A stretch of 12,911 bases of DNA from Rhodospirillales bacterium (lineage in GTDB: Bacteria; Pseudomonadota; Alphaproteobacteria; Rhodospirillales; Casp-alpha2), in assembly GCA_016187325.1 (NCBI GenBank), contig JACPJY010000150.1, positions 1-12,911 of the forward strand, in the 5' to 3' direction. The position numbers were made by a program, and so were the translations under genes. Shown here piece by piece: positions 5,672 through 12,911 of this stretch. Positions within the stretch are counted from its first letter, which is position 1; each line of letters starts with the position of its first letter. Below the pieces are notes generated by a model. That model worked only from the letters and a program-made list of their open reading frames with translations, was not told where the DNA came from and did not search any database.

Positions 5672-7171
5672 ATGGCTTACCAAGCGACGGCCGCACACGG
5701 TCAACACGACCATCATCCAACGGGATGGCGGCGGTGGCTTTATTCCACCAACCACAAGGATATCGGCACGATGTACATCGTGCTGTCGATGGTGGGAGCG
5801 ATCCTCGGCGGCGGCATGTCGTTCCTGATACGCCTCGAGTTGATGGATCCCGGCCTGCAGTTGCTGCACGACCAGCAGTTTTACAATGTGCTGGTGACGG
5901 CGCACGGCTTCCTGATGGTGTTCTTCGTTGTCATGCCGGCGATGATCGGCGGCTTCGGCAACTGGTTCGTGCCGTTGATGATCGGGGCACCGGACATGGC
6001 ATTCCCGCGCATGAACAACATCAGCTTCTGGCTGCTGGCGGCGGCGATCTTGTTGATGGTTATCGCGGCGTTCACGCAAGGCGGGCCCGGCACCGGATGG
6101 TTCATCACCACCATCTTCAACATGCGCGCCCCCGGCCTGACCATGCACCGCATGCCGCTGTTCGTATGGGCGATCCTGGTGACCGCGTTCCTGCTGCTGC
6201 TGGCGATCCCGGTGCTAGCCGGCGCGTTGACCATGCTACTCACCGACCGCAACTTTGGCACTGCGTTCTTCAAGGTGGCCCAAGGCGGCGACCCGATCCT
6301 GTGGCAGCACCTGTTCTGGTTCTTCGGCCACCCCGAGGTCTACATCATCATCATCCCGGCGTTCGGTATCATCAGCCAAGTGGTATCCACCTTCTCCAAG
6401 AAGCCGGTATTCGGTTACCTGGGCATGGCTTACGCGATGGTTTCGATTGGCTTCATCGGCTTCATCGTCTGGGCGCACCACATGTACACGGTTGGACTTA
6501 ACGTCGACACACGGGCGTACTTCATCGCCGCCACGATGGTCATCGCCGTGCCCACCGGCATCAAGATCTTCAGCTGGCTGGCCACCATGTGGGGCGGCTC
6601 CATCGAGTTCAAGACGCCGATGCTGTTCGCGATCGGCTTCATCTGGCTATTCGTGATGGGCGGGGTCACCGGCGTGGCGCTGGCCAATTCCGGCCTCGAT
6701 TTGGCCTTCCACGACACCTACTTCGTCGTCGCCCACTTCCATTACGTGATGGCGATCGCGGCGGTCTTCGGGATGTTCGCCGCTTTCTACTACTGGATCG
6801 GCAAAATGTGCGGCCGCCAATATTCGGAGGTGCTGGGGCAGATCCACTTCTGGCTGTTCTTCGTCGGCGTCAACGTCCTGTTCTTCCCGCAGCATTTCCT
6901 CGGCATGGCGGGGATGCCGCGGCGCATCGCCGATTATCCGGACGTTTACCACGGCTGGAACTACATCTCGAGCATCGGCTCGTACATCACCACCGGCGCG
7001 ACGCTGTTCTTCTTCTTCATCGTCTGGCGGACGTTTACCGCCGGCGAGAAAGCGGCCGCTAACCCGTGGGGCGAGGGCGCGACGACGCTGGAATGGTCGG
7101 TCGCGAGCCCGGCGCCTTTCCACACCCACGAAGACCTGCCGGACATGACCGGCACGCAGCCGGCCGAGTAG
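5672..7171 (+). CDS. ctaD: Cytochrome c oxidase subunit I (aa3-type)
   Basis: This is the 499-residue, 12-helix catalytic subunit that reduces O2 to water and pumps protons. All ligands are visible: H78 (low-spin heme a), H220 with Y224 in GHPEVY (CuB and cross-linked Tyr), H269-H270 in HHMYTVG (CuB), H355 (heme a3) and H357 (heme a) in AHFHYVM. The proton paths of A1-type oxidases are present: D108 in APDMAFPRMNN and E222 for the D-channel, K298 in PTGIKIFSW for the K-channel. GAAAGGG stands 7 nt before the ATG. It is somewhat shorter than many alphaproteobacterial versions, with a compact C-terminus and a short His-rich N-terminus (HGQHDHHP). The next gene, ctaG, starts 28 bp after the stop. 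Confidence 0.97.
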   Translation: MAYQATAAHGQHDHHPTGWRRWLYSTNHKDIGTMYIVLSMVGAILGGGMSFLIRLELMDPGLQLLHDQQFYNVLVTAHGFLMVFFVVMPAMIGGFGNWFVPLMIGAPDMAFPRMNNISFWLLAAAILLMVIAAFTQGGPGTGWFITTIFNMRAPGLTMHRMPLFVWAILVTAFLLLLAIPVLAGALTMLLTDRNFGTAFFKVAQGGDPILWQHLFWFFGHPEVYIIIIPAFGIISQVVSTFSKKPVFGYLGMAYAMVSIGFIGFIVWAHHMYTVGLNVDTRAYFIAATMVIAVPTGIKIFSWLATMWGGSIEFKTPMLFAIGFIWLFVMGGVTGVALANSGLDLAFHDTYFVVAHFHYVMAIAAVFGMFAAFYYWIGKMCGRQYSEVLGQIHFWLFFVGVNVLFFPQHFLGMAGMPRRIADYPDVYHGWNYISSIGSYITTGATLFFFFIVWRTFTAGEKAAANPWGEGATTLEWSVASPAPFHTHEDLPDMTGTQPAE

Positions 7172-7199
7172 GCGAAACCGGAACGACGGAAACCAGCGC

Positions 7200-7799
7200 A
7201 TGGCCAAGGCCCGCACCAGGAACGGCATCGTTGCCGCGACGCTCGTAGCCGTCGTTGGCGGCATGGTGGGCCTGAGCTTTGCCTCGGTGCCGCTGTACCG
7301 GTTGTTCTGCCAGGTCACCGGCTTCGGCGGCACGCCGAACGTCGTGGCGGCGCCGGATTCGACGAAGGTGTCGGACCGAACCATCGCCGTCCGCTTCGAC
7401 GCCAACGTCAACCCGGCGCTTCCATGGGCATTCCAGCCGGAGCAGCTTGAGCTTCAAGTGCGTTTAGGCGAGCCGACGCTCGCCTTCTACAAGGCGATCA
7501 ACCAATCGGACCGCGCCGTTACCGGCACCGCTACCTTCAACGTCACGCCCTACAAGGCGGGCATCTATTTCTCCAAGATCGAGTGCTTCTGCTTTACGGA
7601 ACAGCGGCTGGCGGCTCATCAATCGGCCGATATGCCGGTCCAGTTCTTCGTCGATCCGGAGATTTTCAAGGACCCCAACATGCGAGACGTGGCGGCGATC
7701 ACGCTGTCCTACACCTTCTTCCCGGTCGAGGCCGAGGAACCGAAGGGCAGGACCAGTCAAGTCGACACGCCGGGCTCGGCCCGGCCAACCAAGGGCTGA
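7200..7799 (+). CDS. ctaG: Cytochrome c oxidase assembly protein CtaG/Cox11 (CuB insertion)
   Basis: This 199-residue protein has one N-terminal membrane helix (about 10-30) anchoring a periplasmic Ig-like Cox11 domain. It delivers Cu(I) to the CuB site of subunit I. The conserved Cys are C37 in FCQVTGFGGT and C129/C131 in the hallmark ECFCF motif. Also typical are SVPLYRLFC after the helix, YKAGIYFSKI, and MPVQFFVDPEI. It lies between ctaD and ctaE, its normal neighbourhood, although ctaB is absent from this side. The Shine-Dalgarno is weak (CGGAAA about 8 nt upstream). The C-terminal tail after TLSYTFFPVE is a polar extension. Confidence 0.95.
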   Translation: MAKARTRNGIVAATLVAVVGGMVGLSFASVPLYRLFCQVTGFGGTPNVVAAPDSTKVSDRTIAVRFDANVNPALPWAFQPEQLELQVRLGEPTLAFYKAINQSDRAVTGTATFNVTPYKAGIYFSKIECFCFTEQRLAAHQSADMPVQFFVDPEIFKDPNMRDVAAITLSYTFFPVEAEEPKGRTSQVDTPGSARPTKG

Positions 7800-7836
7800 T
7801 TCGACGAACACAGGACTCCGACAGGAGAGACGGATA

Positions 7837-8649
7837 ATGGCAAGCGAGACGGTGAGAAAGCATCCCTTCCACATGGTGCAGCCGAGCCCGTGGCCGGCTG
7901 TCGGCACGGCGGCCGCGCTGACTATGGTGTTCGGCGGCGTGTGGTTCATGAAGGAGGGCCCGATCTACCTGTTCCTGGTCGGAGTCGCGCTCTTGTTCTA
8001 TGCCAGCTTTTGCTGGTGGCGGGACGTCGTCGCCGAGGCCCGCAGCGGCGTCGACCATACCGACGTGGTGCGCCACGGGTTGCGCATGGGGATGGTGTTG
8101 TTCATCGCCTCGGAGGTGATGTTCTTCTTCGCCTTTTTCTGGGCGTTCTTCAATTCGTCGTTGCCGTTGATCGCCCGCGGCGCAAACGAAGTTTGGCCGC
8201 CCGCCGGCGTGGTGCCGCTCGAGACGTGGTCGATTCCGTTTCTGAACACTCTGATTCTACTGACTTCGGGCGCAACGGTGACCTATGCCCACCACGCGCT
8301 CCGGCAGGGCAACCACGCGCGCACGGCGCACGGGCTTTTGGCGACCATCGTCCTCGGCGCCACCTTCACCGGCTTCCAGGCTTACGAGTACGTCCACGCG
8401 TCCTCCAAGATTACCGCCGGCATCTATGGGTCGACCTTCTATCTAGCGACCGGCTTCCACGGGTTCCACGTACTGGTCGGCACCTGCTTCCTGATCGTGT
8501 GCTGGTTCCGCGCCCGCGCTAGGCACTTTACGCCGCAGGCCCACGTCGGTTTCGAGGCGGCTGCCTGGTATTGGCACTTCGTCGACGTGGTGTGGCTGTT
8601 CCTGTTCACCTGCATCTACTGGTGGGGTAATTCGGGTTATACAGGATAA
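7837..8649 (+). CDS. ctaE: Cytochrome c oxidase subunit III
   Basis: This 270-residue, seven-helix subunit stabilises the oxidase core. It shows the standard landmarks: HPFHMVQPSPWP near the start, WWRDVVAEA after helix II, GLRMGMVLFIASEVMFFFAF, the loop WPPAGVVPL, FLNTLILLTSGATVTYAHH, FTGFQAYEY, the helix with YLATGFHGFHVLVGT, and the closing YWHFVDVVWLFLF. AGGAGA lies 8 nt before the ATG. It is the fourth gene of the rightward unit, 37 bp after ctaG. In many alphaproteobacteria DUF983 and SURF1 genes follow directly; here a methyltransferase gene comes first. Confidence 0.96.
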   Translation: MASETVRKHPFHMVQPSPWPAVGTAAALTMVFGGVWFMKEGPIYLFLVGVALLFYASFCWWRDVVAEARSGVDHTDVVRHGLRMGMVLFIASEVMFFFAFFWAFFNSSLPLIARGANEVWPPAGVVPLETWSIPFLNTLILLTSGATVTYAHHALRQGNHARTAHGLLATIVLGATFTGFQAYEYVHASSKITAGIYGSTFYLATGFHGFHVLVGTCFLIVCWFRARARHFTPQAHVGFEAAAWYWHFVDVVWLFLFTCIYWWGNSGYTG

Positions 8650-8727
8650 CGGCGGCGAGTCCCGAAAGTCTGCAATAGCCCGGCACCTCACGGGCGGGCG
8701 GCGGTCGACGGATTGACAAGGAAGCCG

Positions 8728-9432
8728 ATGGCGTTTCGTTTCGTCGATCATAAAGCGCAGGCCTACAAGGACTTTCGCGATCGATCGGCGATCACGCTCG
8801 GCACCAAGCACATTCGGCAATTCGACCGAGTATTCCTGGCCTTCGCCAGCGCCGAGCCGACGATGTCGGTCCTCGACGTCGGTTGCGGCGCCGGATTGTT
8901 CCTGCAATACCTGAAGCATCGCGGGTTCCGCGACGTGATCGCCGTAGATTACGACGAGAACTTGCGTGCGGCCCTCGCCGACATCGAACAAGCGGGCTTT
9001 GCCGTCGAGAGCATGGAGGCCGAGGCCTTCATCGACCGAGTTAAAGGACAAAGGCGGTTTGACCGCATCGTTCTGTTCGATATCCTCGAGCACATGAAAC
9101 TCGACCAGTGCGTCAGCCTTCTCGGAAAGCTGCATGGCGTCCTTAACTCAGGCGGCAAGATCCTGATCCGCGTTCCCAACGTGACCTCGCCCTGGGGGCT
9201 CCGGATGCAGTTCGACACCTTCGATCACGTGACCCTATTCTCCCCCGGCCGCGTCCGGGAACTGGCGACGCTTAGCGGCTACGCGGTGACGGCGCTCAAG
9301 GGCGAGATCAGCGGCAAGCGGCGAAAAATAATCTTCCAGCGCTGCCTACACTGGATGTTGGCGCGCCTATTACCCTATCACCCGGAGATTTGGGAGCCGT
9401 TGGTCATCTGCACGTTCGAGGAGCCCGCCTGA
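8728..9432 (+). CDS. Class I SAM-dependent methyltransferase, between ctaE and DUF983
   Basis: This 234-residue cytoplasmic protein has a Rossmann-type methyltransferase fold. Motif I is VLDVGCGAG at 48-56 (SAM binding); an acidic residue ends the next strand in VIAVDYDE; motif IV is in RFDRIVLFDILEHM; a GGKILIRVPN strand follows. The C-terminal FDHVTLFSPGRVRELATLSGY resembles Methyltransf_23/UbiG-like enzymes acting on small molecules or glycans. The substrate cannot be told from sequence. ATG 8728 has AAGGA 5 nt upstream; a TTG at 8713 is in frame but lacks this spacing. It is codirectional with the cox genes, 78 bp after ctaE, and may be cotranscribed. A link to the oxidase is unproven; it may be a chance insertion into the cluster. 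Confidence 0.85.
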   Translation: MAFRFVDHKAQAYKDFRDRSAITLGTKHIRQFDRVFLAFASAEPTMSVLDVGCGAGLFLQYLKHRGFRDVIAVDYDENLRAALADIEQAGFAVESMEAEAFIDRVKGQRRFDRIVLFDILEHMKLDQCVSLLGKLHGVLNSGGKILIRVPNVTSPWGLRMQFDTFDHVTLFSPGRVRELATLSGYAVTALKGEISGKRRKIIFQRCLHWMLARLLPYHPEIWEPLVICTFEEPA

Positions 9433-9439
9433 GGCGGGC
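9423..9439 (+). other. Perfect GC hairpin whose loop is the methyltransferase stop codon
   Basis: GCCCGCC (9423-9429) and GGCGGGC (9433-9439) form a perfect 7-bp stem, and the three loop bases 9430-9432 are exactly the TGA stop. No T-run follows, so it is not a canonical intrinsic terminator. It could weaken read-through into DUF983, protect the 3' end or block a nuclease. It is the strongest stem I saw between coding regions on the right half. Confidence 0.5.
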
Positions 9440-9469
9440 GCGGATGCAGCGCACTCCACGGCGACAATC

Positions 9470-9913
9470 ATGATAGATGAACCACCGCACAAGACCGAAT
9501 ATCGACCCGATATCGACAAAGGCGGGCCTGACGGTTTTCCCGCGCATTCCGCCGCCGCATCGATCCGCTTCGGCGTCAGCGGCCGTTGCCCGCGTTGCGG
9601 CGAAGGCCGGCTGTTCACCGGCTATCTAAAAATCACCGACCGCTGCGACGTGTGCGGGCTCAGCTTCGCCGGCCACGATGTCGGCGACGGTCCGGTGGTA
9701 CCGGCGATCCTGGTCATCGGCGGCATCGTCGTCGGACTGGCGTGGACGATGGAAGTAACGTTCCAGCCGCCGCTGTGGGCGCACGCCGCACTATGGGGAC
9801 CGCTGACCCTTGGCCTCAGCCTCGGCATGCTGCCGCTGTTGAAGGGGCTGTCGGTGGCGCTGCAGTTCCGGCTGCGGTCCACCGAGGAGGAACCGAAGCC
9901 GGGCGGCGGCTGA
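9470..9913 (+). CDS. DUF983 family zinc-ribbon membrane protein of the cox locus
   Basis: This 147-residue protein has the DUF983 layout. A zinc ribbon is formed by C40/C43 (GRCPRCGEGRLFTGYLK) and C59/C62 (RCDVCGLSF), followed by the conserved GHDVGDGPVVP and two transmembrane helices (about 78-96 and 103-125). DUF983 genes commonly sit after ctaE in alphaproteobacteria, usually before SURF1, which supports a role in oxidase biogenesis; the molecular function is unknown. The 30-residue polar N-terminus is longer than some homologues, and no strong Shine-Dalgarno precedes ATG 9470, so the start is less certain. It ends 2 bp from the stop of the convergent GDCCVxC gene, so no SURF1 follows. Confidence 0.88.
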   Translation: MIDEPPHKTEYRPDIDKGGPDGFPAHSAAASIRFGVSGRCPRCGEGRLFTGYLKITDRCDVCGLSFAGHDVGDGPVVPAILVIGGIVVGLAWTMEVTFQPPLWAHAALWGPLTLGLSLGMLPLLKGLSVALQFRLRSTEEEPKPGGG

Positions 9914-9915
9914 GA

Positions 9916-10134
9916 TCAGCCGATACGGTCGCCTGCCGCCTGCACTAACGGGGATTTGACGGAACCGTACGAGCAGAACACGCAGCAGTCGCCGGGCTTC
10001 GGCTTCAGCCGCATCCCACATCCCGGGCAATCGTAGAAAAGGGCGCATGCGTCGAAAGACATCTTCTCGGTCTCGCGACCGCTGCATGCCGGGCAGGTGA
10101 TGCCGGAGAAATACTTCACGATACCGGTCGCCAT
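9916..10134 (-). CDS. Small cysteine-rich GDCCVxC-domain protein
   Basis: This 72-residue soluble protein contains CPAC (14-17), CPGC (36-39) and the diagnostic KPGDCCVFCSYG (C50, C51, C54), with an extra C30. This matches the family named GDCCVxC domain-containing (seleno)protein, in which some members carry selenocysteine; all positions are Cys here. The CxxC pairs suggest a zinc ribbon or thiol/metal chemistry; biochemical function is unknown. ATG 10134 is chosen because AAGGTGG lies 10 nt upstream; ATG 10143 (MTLMATG) is only 1 nt from it. The frame stays open to 10434, but that part is Arg-rich and overlaps phaC. The gene is convergent with DUF983 (2-bp gap) and divergent from phaC. Confidence 0.82.
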   Translation of the reverse strand: MATGIVKYFSGITCPACSGRETEKMSFDACALFYDCPGCGMRLKPKPGDCCVFCSYGSVKSPLVQAAGDRIG

Positions 10135-10317
10135 CAGCGTCATTCCACCTTGGCTGCGTCCCTGTGGTTCATCGCTCGCTGGTTGCCGGTCGAGCCGGGA
10201 TTCCAGCAACCTCGGGCGCGGGCGTCGCGGCTGGCAATCGCCGGTGCTCCAGTCTATCCTGTTCCGACTAAACCGTTTTTGGGCCTTCAGCGCCCGCAGT
10301 CCATGGGGCCTCGGAAG
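10135..10317. promoter_or_regulatory. Divergent intergenic region between the GDCCVxC gene and phaC
   Basis: These 183 bp must hold the promoters of both flanking genes. I could not identify a convincing -35/-10 pair, sigma-54 site or operator. The DNA is GC-rich apart from a short CCGTTTTTGG patch near 10272-10281. The phaC frame remains open across the region but the reading starts only at TTG 10150 and shows no PhaC similarity, so I treat it as non-coding. Confidence 0.4.
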
Positions 10318-12129
10318 ATGACCGATCGCCAAAATCCGGAAAGCGCCTCGGACGACACGGACCGGATGTCGGAAGCGTTCAAGCGGTTCGCCGAACGCAG
10401 CCAGCGCATCATCAACGCGTTCGTCGAGCGACAAGCTGAGGACGGCGGTTTCCAGCTACCGGACCCGTTCGTCGTTGGCAGCGCGTTTTTCGACCTCGGC
10501 GCGAAGCTGATCTCCGATCCGGCGAAGCTGGCCGAGGCCCAGGCCGGACTGTGGCGCGGCTACGCCCAATTGTGGGAAACGACGGCGCGCCGGCTGTCCG
10601 GCGAGCAGGTGGCGCCGGTAGTGGCGCCGGACCCTGCGGACAAACGGTTCAAGGACAAGGACTGGGACGAGGAGTTGGTGTTCGACGTCGTCAAGCAGTC
10701 CTACCTGCTGACCGCCAAATGGCTGCAGGCGACGGTCCGCAACGTCGATGGCCTCGACCCCAAGACCGCCGAGAAAGTCAATTTCTATACCCGCCAGATC
10801 ATCGATGCGGCGTCGCCGAGCAACTTCGTCGCCACCAACCCGAAGGTGCTGAAGGCGACCATCGAAAGCAAGGGCGAGAACCTAATCAGCGGCCTCGACC
10901 ACATGCTCGAGGACTTGGAGACCGGCAAGGGCCAGCTGAAGATCTCGATGACCGACGCCGAGGCGTTCACTCTCGGCGTTAACGTCGCCGCGTCGCCGGG
11001 CAAAGTGGTGTTCCAGAACGACCTGATACAGCTTCTGCAATACGCGCCGGCATCCGACACCGTTGCAAAACGACCGCTCCTGATCGTGCCGCCGTGGATC
11101 AACAAGTATTACGTACTCGACCTGCAGCCGAAGAATTCCTTCATCAAGTGGGCGGTGGGTTCAGGCATCACCGTATTCGTAATCTCGTGGATCAATCCGG
11201 ACCATTCGCTTTCCCACAAGACCTTCGACGATTACATGATGGAAGGGCCGCTGGCGGCGATGCAGGCAATCGAGAAAGCGACCGGCGAGCGCGAGATCAA
11301 CCTCATCGGCTACTGCATCGGCGGCACGTTGCTGGCGGCGGCGCTGGCTCACATCGCCGGCAACAACGACCCGAAGTGGCAGGGCCGGGTGGCCTCGGCG
11401 ACCTATTTCACCACCATGGTCGATTTCGAAGAGCCCGGCGAGCTCGGCGTCTTCATCGACGAGGAGCAACTGGCGCTCCTCGAAGAGCACATGGAACGCA
11501 AGGGCTACCTCGACGGCACCCACATGGCGCAGGTATTCAACATGTTGCGCGACAACGACCTGATCTGGTCATTCGTCGTCAACAACTACCTGCTGGGGCG
11601 CGAGCCGCTGGCGTTCGACCTCTTGTACTGGAATTCCGATAACACCCGCATGCCGGCGATGATGCACGGCATGTACCTGCGCAAGATGTATCTCGAGAAC
11701 AAGCTGGTGGAGCCCGGCGGCATCACGCTCGCCGGTGTGCCGCTCGATCTCCGCAAGATCGACGTGCCAACCTACCTCATTTCGACCAGCGAGGACCACA
11801 TTGCGCCGTGGAAGTCGACCTACAAGGCGACGCGGCTTTACGGCGGCCCCGTGAAGTTCGTGCTGTCGGCGTCGGGCCACATCGCCGGCGTCATCAACCC
11901 GCCCGCCGCCGGTAAGTATTGCTACTGGACCAATCCCAAGAAGGCGAAGAACCCCGACGTCTGGTTCAAGGGGGCGGCGCGGCACGAAGGATCGTGGTGG
12001 CCGGACTGGCTGACGTGGATCGGCAAGTTCGCCGGCGGCCGGGTCGAGGCCCGCGTCCCCGGCAAGGGCGGACTGAAGGCGATCGAGGATGCGCCCGGGG
12101 CCTACGCCAAGGTCCGGATCGGCGCCTGA
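10318..12129 (+). CDS. phaC: Class I poly(3-hydroxyalkanoate) synthase PhaC
   Basis: This 603-residue enzyme polymerises (R)-3-hydroxyacyl-CoA into PHA on granule surfaces. The N-terminal class I domain includes YLLTAKWLQ, VNFYTRQIIDAASPSNF and TNPKVL. An alpha/beta-hydrolase core follows, with the lipase-like box GYCIGG (nucleophile C333), D493 in TSEDHIAPW and H521 in SGHIAGVINPP. PLLIVPPWINKYYVLDL and WKSTYKAT are also typical. The length fits class I synthases that act alone, without PhaE or PhaR. ATG 10318 is chosen because it gives normal family length and begins the usual acidic N-terminus; ATG 10303 or 10366 are possible, and the Shine-Dalgarno is poor. No phaA, phaB, phasin or depolymerase is in the window. 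The next gene starts 20 bp downstream on the same strand. Confidence 0.96.
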   Translation: MTDRQNPESASDDTDRMSEAFKRFAERSQRIINAFVERQAEDGGFQLPDPFVVGSAFFDLGAKLISDPAKLAEAQAGLWRGYAQLWETTARRLSGEQVAPVVAPDPADKRFKDKDWDEELVFDVVKQSYLLTAKWLQATVRNVDGLDPKTAEKVNFYTRQIIDAASPSNFVATNPKVLKATIESKGENLISGLDHMLEDLETGKGQLKISMTDAEAFTLGVNVAASPGKVVFQNDLIQLLQYAPASDTVAKRPLLIVPPWINKYYVLDLQPKNSFIKWAVGSGITVFVISWINPDHSLSHKTFDDYMMEGPLAAMQAIEKATGEREINLIGYCIGGTLLAAALAHIAGNNDPKWQGRVASATYFTTMVDFEEPGELGVFIDEEQLALLEEHMERKGYLDGTHMAQVFNMLRDNDLIWSFVVNNYLLGREPLAFDLLYWNSDNTRMPAMMHGMYLRKMYLENKLVEPGGITLAGVPLDLRKIDVPTYLISTSEDHIAPWKSTYKATRLYGGPVKFVLSASGHIAGVINPPAAGKYCYWTNPKKAKNPDVWFKGAARHEGSWWPDWLTWIGKFAGGRVEARVPGKGGLKAIEDAPGAYAKVRIGA

Positions 12130-12149
12130 GAAGGGAACGCGGCGGCGGC

Positions 12150-12911
12150 ATGAACAAACGGCATTCCATCGACGCCCGGGCGGACGCGCAGCCGGGAAAT
12201 GTCGGCAAGGACGCGATCTACGACCATCTCGAGCTGCTGGCCGAGATGGGCCAGGAATTCGCCTCGTCGCTCGACATCCAGGCATCGCTGACGCGTGCCA
12301 TCGAACACATCACCGAATACGTGGACGCCGAAGGCGGCGCGCTGTTCCTGCTCGAGGACGATGGCAAGATGCTGCGTTGCCACGCCTGCATCGGACCGAC
12401 GGAAATCACCGGCCTGACCCTGAAATCGGACCAGGGCATCGTCGGGCGCTGCGTCAAGAACAATCTTGGCGAGATCGTCCGCGACGCTGCCAACGACCCC
12501 GGCTTCCACAGCCAGGTCGACACCACCACCGGCTTTACCACGCGGTCCATCCTGTGCGCACCGATGAGCGTCAAGGACGAGCGCATCGGCGCCATCGAGC
12601 TCATCAACAAGCGCGGCGGCGACGGGCTGTTCGCCGAGGCTGACCTGCACCTCCTGCAGGCGATGAGCGCCTCGGCGGCGCTCGCCATCCTGAACGCCCG
12701 CATGGCCGAGAAGCTGGTGGAACAGGAACGAGTCGCCCGTGAGCTCGAACTGGCAGCGGAAATCCAGCGCTCGCTACTGCCGAAGCCGGGCACCGGGGAT
12801 TTCCCGGTCGCTGGCGTCAACCACGCGGCGCGCACGGTGTCGGGGGATTTCTACGATTTCTTCACGCTCGAGGACGGTCGCATCTGCTTCAACCTCGGCG
12901 ACGTCTCCGGC
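12150..12911 (+). CDS. GAF domain plus SpoIIE/RsbU-type PP2C phosphatase, C-terminal part cut by window edge
   Basis: 254 codons are present and the frame is open at the edge. Residues about 35-180 form a GAF sensor domain (LDIQASLTRAIEHIT, GGALFLLEDDG, SDQGIVGRCVKN, SILCAPMSVKDERIGAIELIN). A linker helix follows, with VARELELAAEIQRSLLP (195-211), which is characteristic of RsbU-like phosphatases. Then the PP2C/SpoIIE catalytic domain begins: SGDFYDFF with D233, and GDVSG with D251, both expected to bind Mn/Mg. Such proteins dephosphorylate an anti-sigma-factor antagonist or a similar STAS partner. There are no membrane helices in the visible part, so it is probably cytosolic. ATG 12150 is 20 bp after the phaC stop, with AAGGGAA rather distant (about 12 nt). 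It is probably cotranscribed with phaC. Confidence 0.88.
   Translation, partial: MNKRHSIDARADAQPGNVGKDAIYDHLELLAEMGQEFASSLDIQASLTRAIEHITEYVDAEGGALFLLEDDGKMLRCHACIGPTEITGLTLKSDQGIVGRCVKNNLGEIVRDAANDPGFHSQVDTTTGFTTRSILCAPMSVKDERIGAIELINKRGGDGLFAEADLHLLQAMSASAALAILNARMAEKLVEQERVARELELAAEIQRSLLPKPGTGDFPVAGVNHAARTVSGDFYDFFTLEDGRICFNLGDVSG

Noticed and set aside
6647..7411. A 254-codon minus-strand open frame opposite ctaD/ctaG.
   Set aside because: It is a shadow of strongly conserved oxidase genes, with no recognisable domain and acidic/basic low-complexity composition.
8678..8695. Possible terminator after ctaE (GCCCG / CGGGC).
   Set aside because: The stem is only 5 bp with an 8-nt loop and no T-run, so it is not distinguishable from chance in this GC-rich DNA.
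10230..10252. A sigma-54-like GG...GC pattern upstream of phaC.
   Set aside because: The GG to GC spacing is 11 rather than 10 and the flanking consensus bases do not match.
10150..10317. Longer phaC starting at TTG 10150.
   Set aside because: The added residues have no PhaC similarity, the start is a rare codon without a ribosome binding site, and ATG 10318 gives normal class I length.
10135..10434. Longer GDCCVxC protein starting at 10434 on the minus strand.
   Set aside because: The added region is Arg/Pro-rich, overlaps phaC antisense, and the family length is about 70-80 residues.

Overview
The window is GC-rich, tightly packed DNA of alphaproteobacterial character. The evidence is the aa3-type cytochrome c oxidase locus (subunit II, subunit I, Cox11/CtaG, subunit III, DUF983), a class I PHA synthase, and an ATGTTATAACAT palindrome of the kind alphaproteobacterial Zur proteins bind. 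I cannot name a genus; a Rhodospirillales-like organism is plausible. I found no tRNA, rRNA, CRISPR array, insertion sequence or phage gene.

Left part (1-1440): the start of a leftward M32 (Taq-type) metallocarboxypeptidase gene runs off the window edge. Diverging from it is a znuA-like gene for a periplasmic zinc-binding protein, with a Zur-like operator over its putative promoter. znuA ends base-to-base against the convergent ctaB gene.

Centre (1441-9913): this is a divergent respiratory locus with one roughly 310-bp regulatory region. Leftward runs a presumed assembly operon: a 26-residue one-helix membrane peptide, a DUF420 (CtaM/YozB-like) protein, a heme-copper-oxidase subunit I-like protein that seems to have lost the helix-VII CuB histidine pair, and ctaB (heme O synthase). 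Rightward runs the structural operon ctaC-ctaD-ctaG-ctaE, then a SAM-dependent methyltransferase, then a DUF983 protein. Compared with the common alphaproteobacterial order, ctaB has moved to the divergent operon, no SURF1 gene follows, and a methyltransferase sits between ctaE and DUF983. Together these genes make the oxidase subunits, the heme O/A precursor and the CuB delivery protein; the roles of the COX1-like, DUF420, methyltransferase and small-peptide genes are inferred only from position.

Right part (9914-12911): a leftward gene for a tiny cysteine-rich GDCCVxC-family protein is divergent from phaC (class I PHA synthase). phaC is followed after 20 bp by a GAF plus SpoIIE/RsbU-type phosphatase gene that runs off the right edge.

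The least-described part is the leftward operon, above all the apparently CuB-less COX1 homologue packed with DUF420, the small peptide and heme O synthase.
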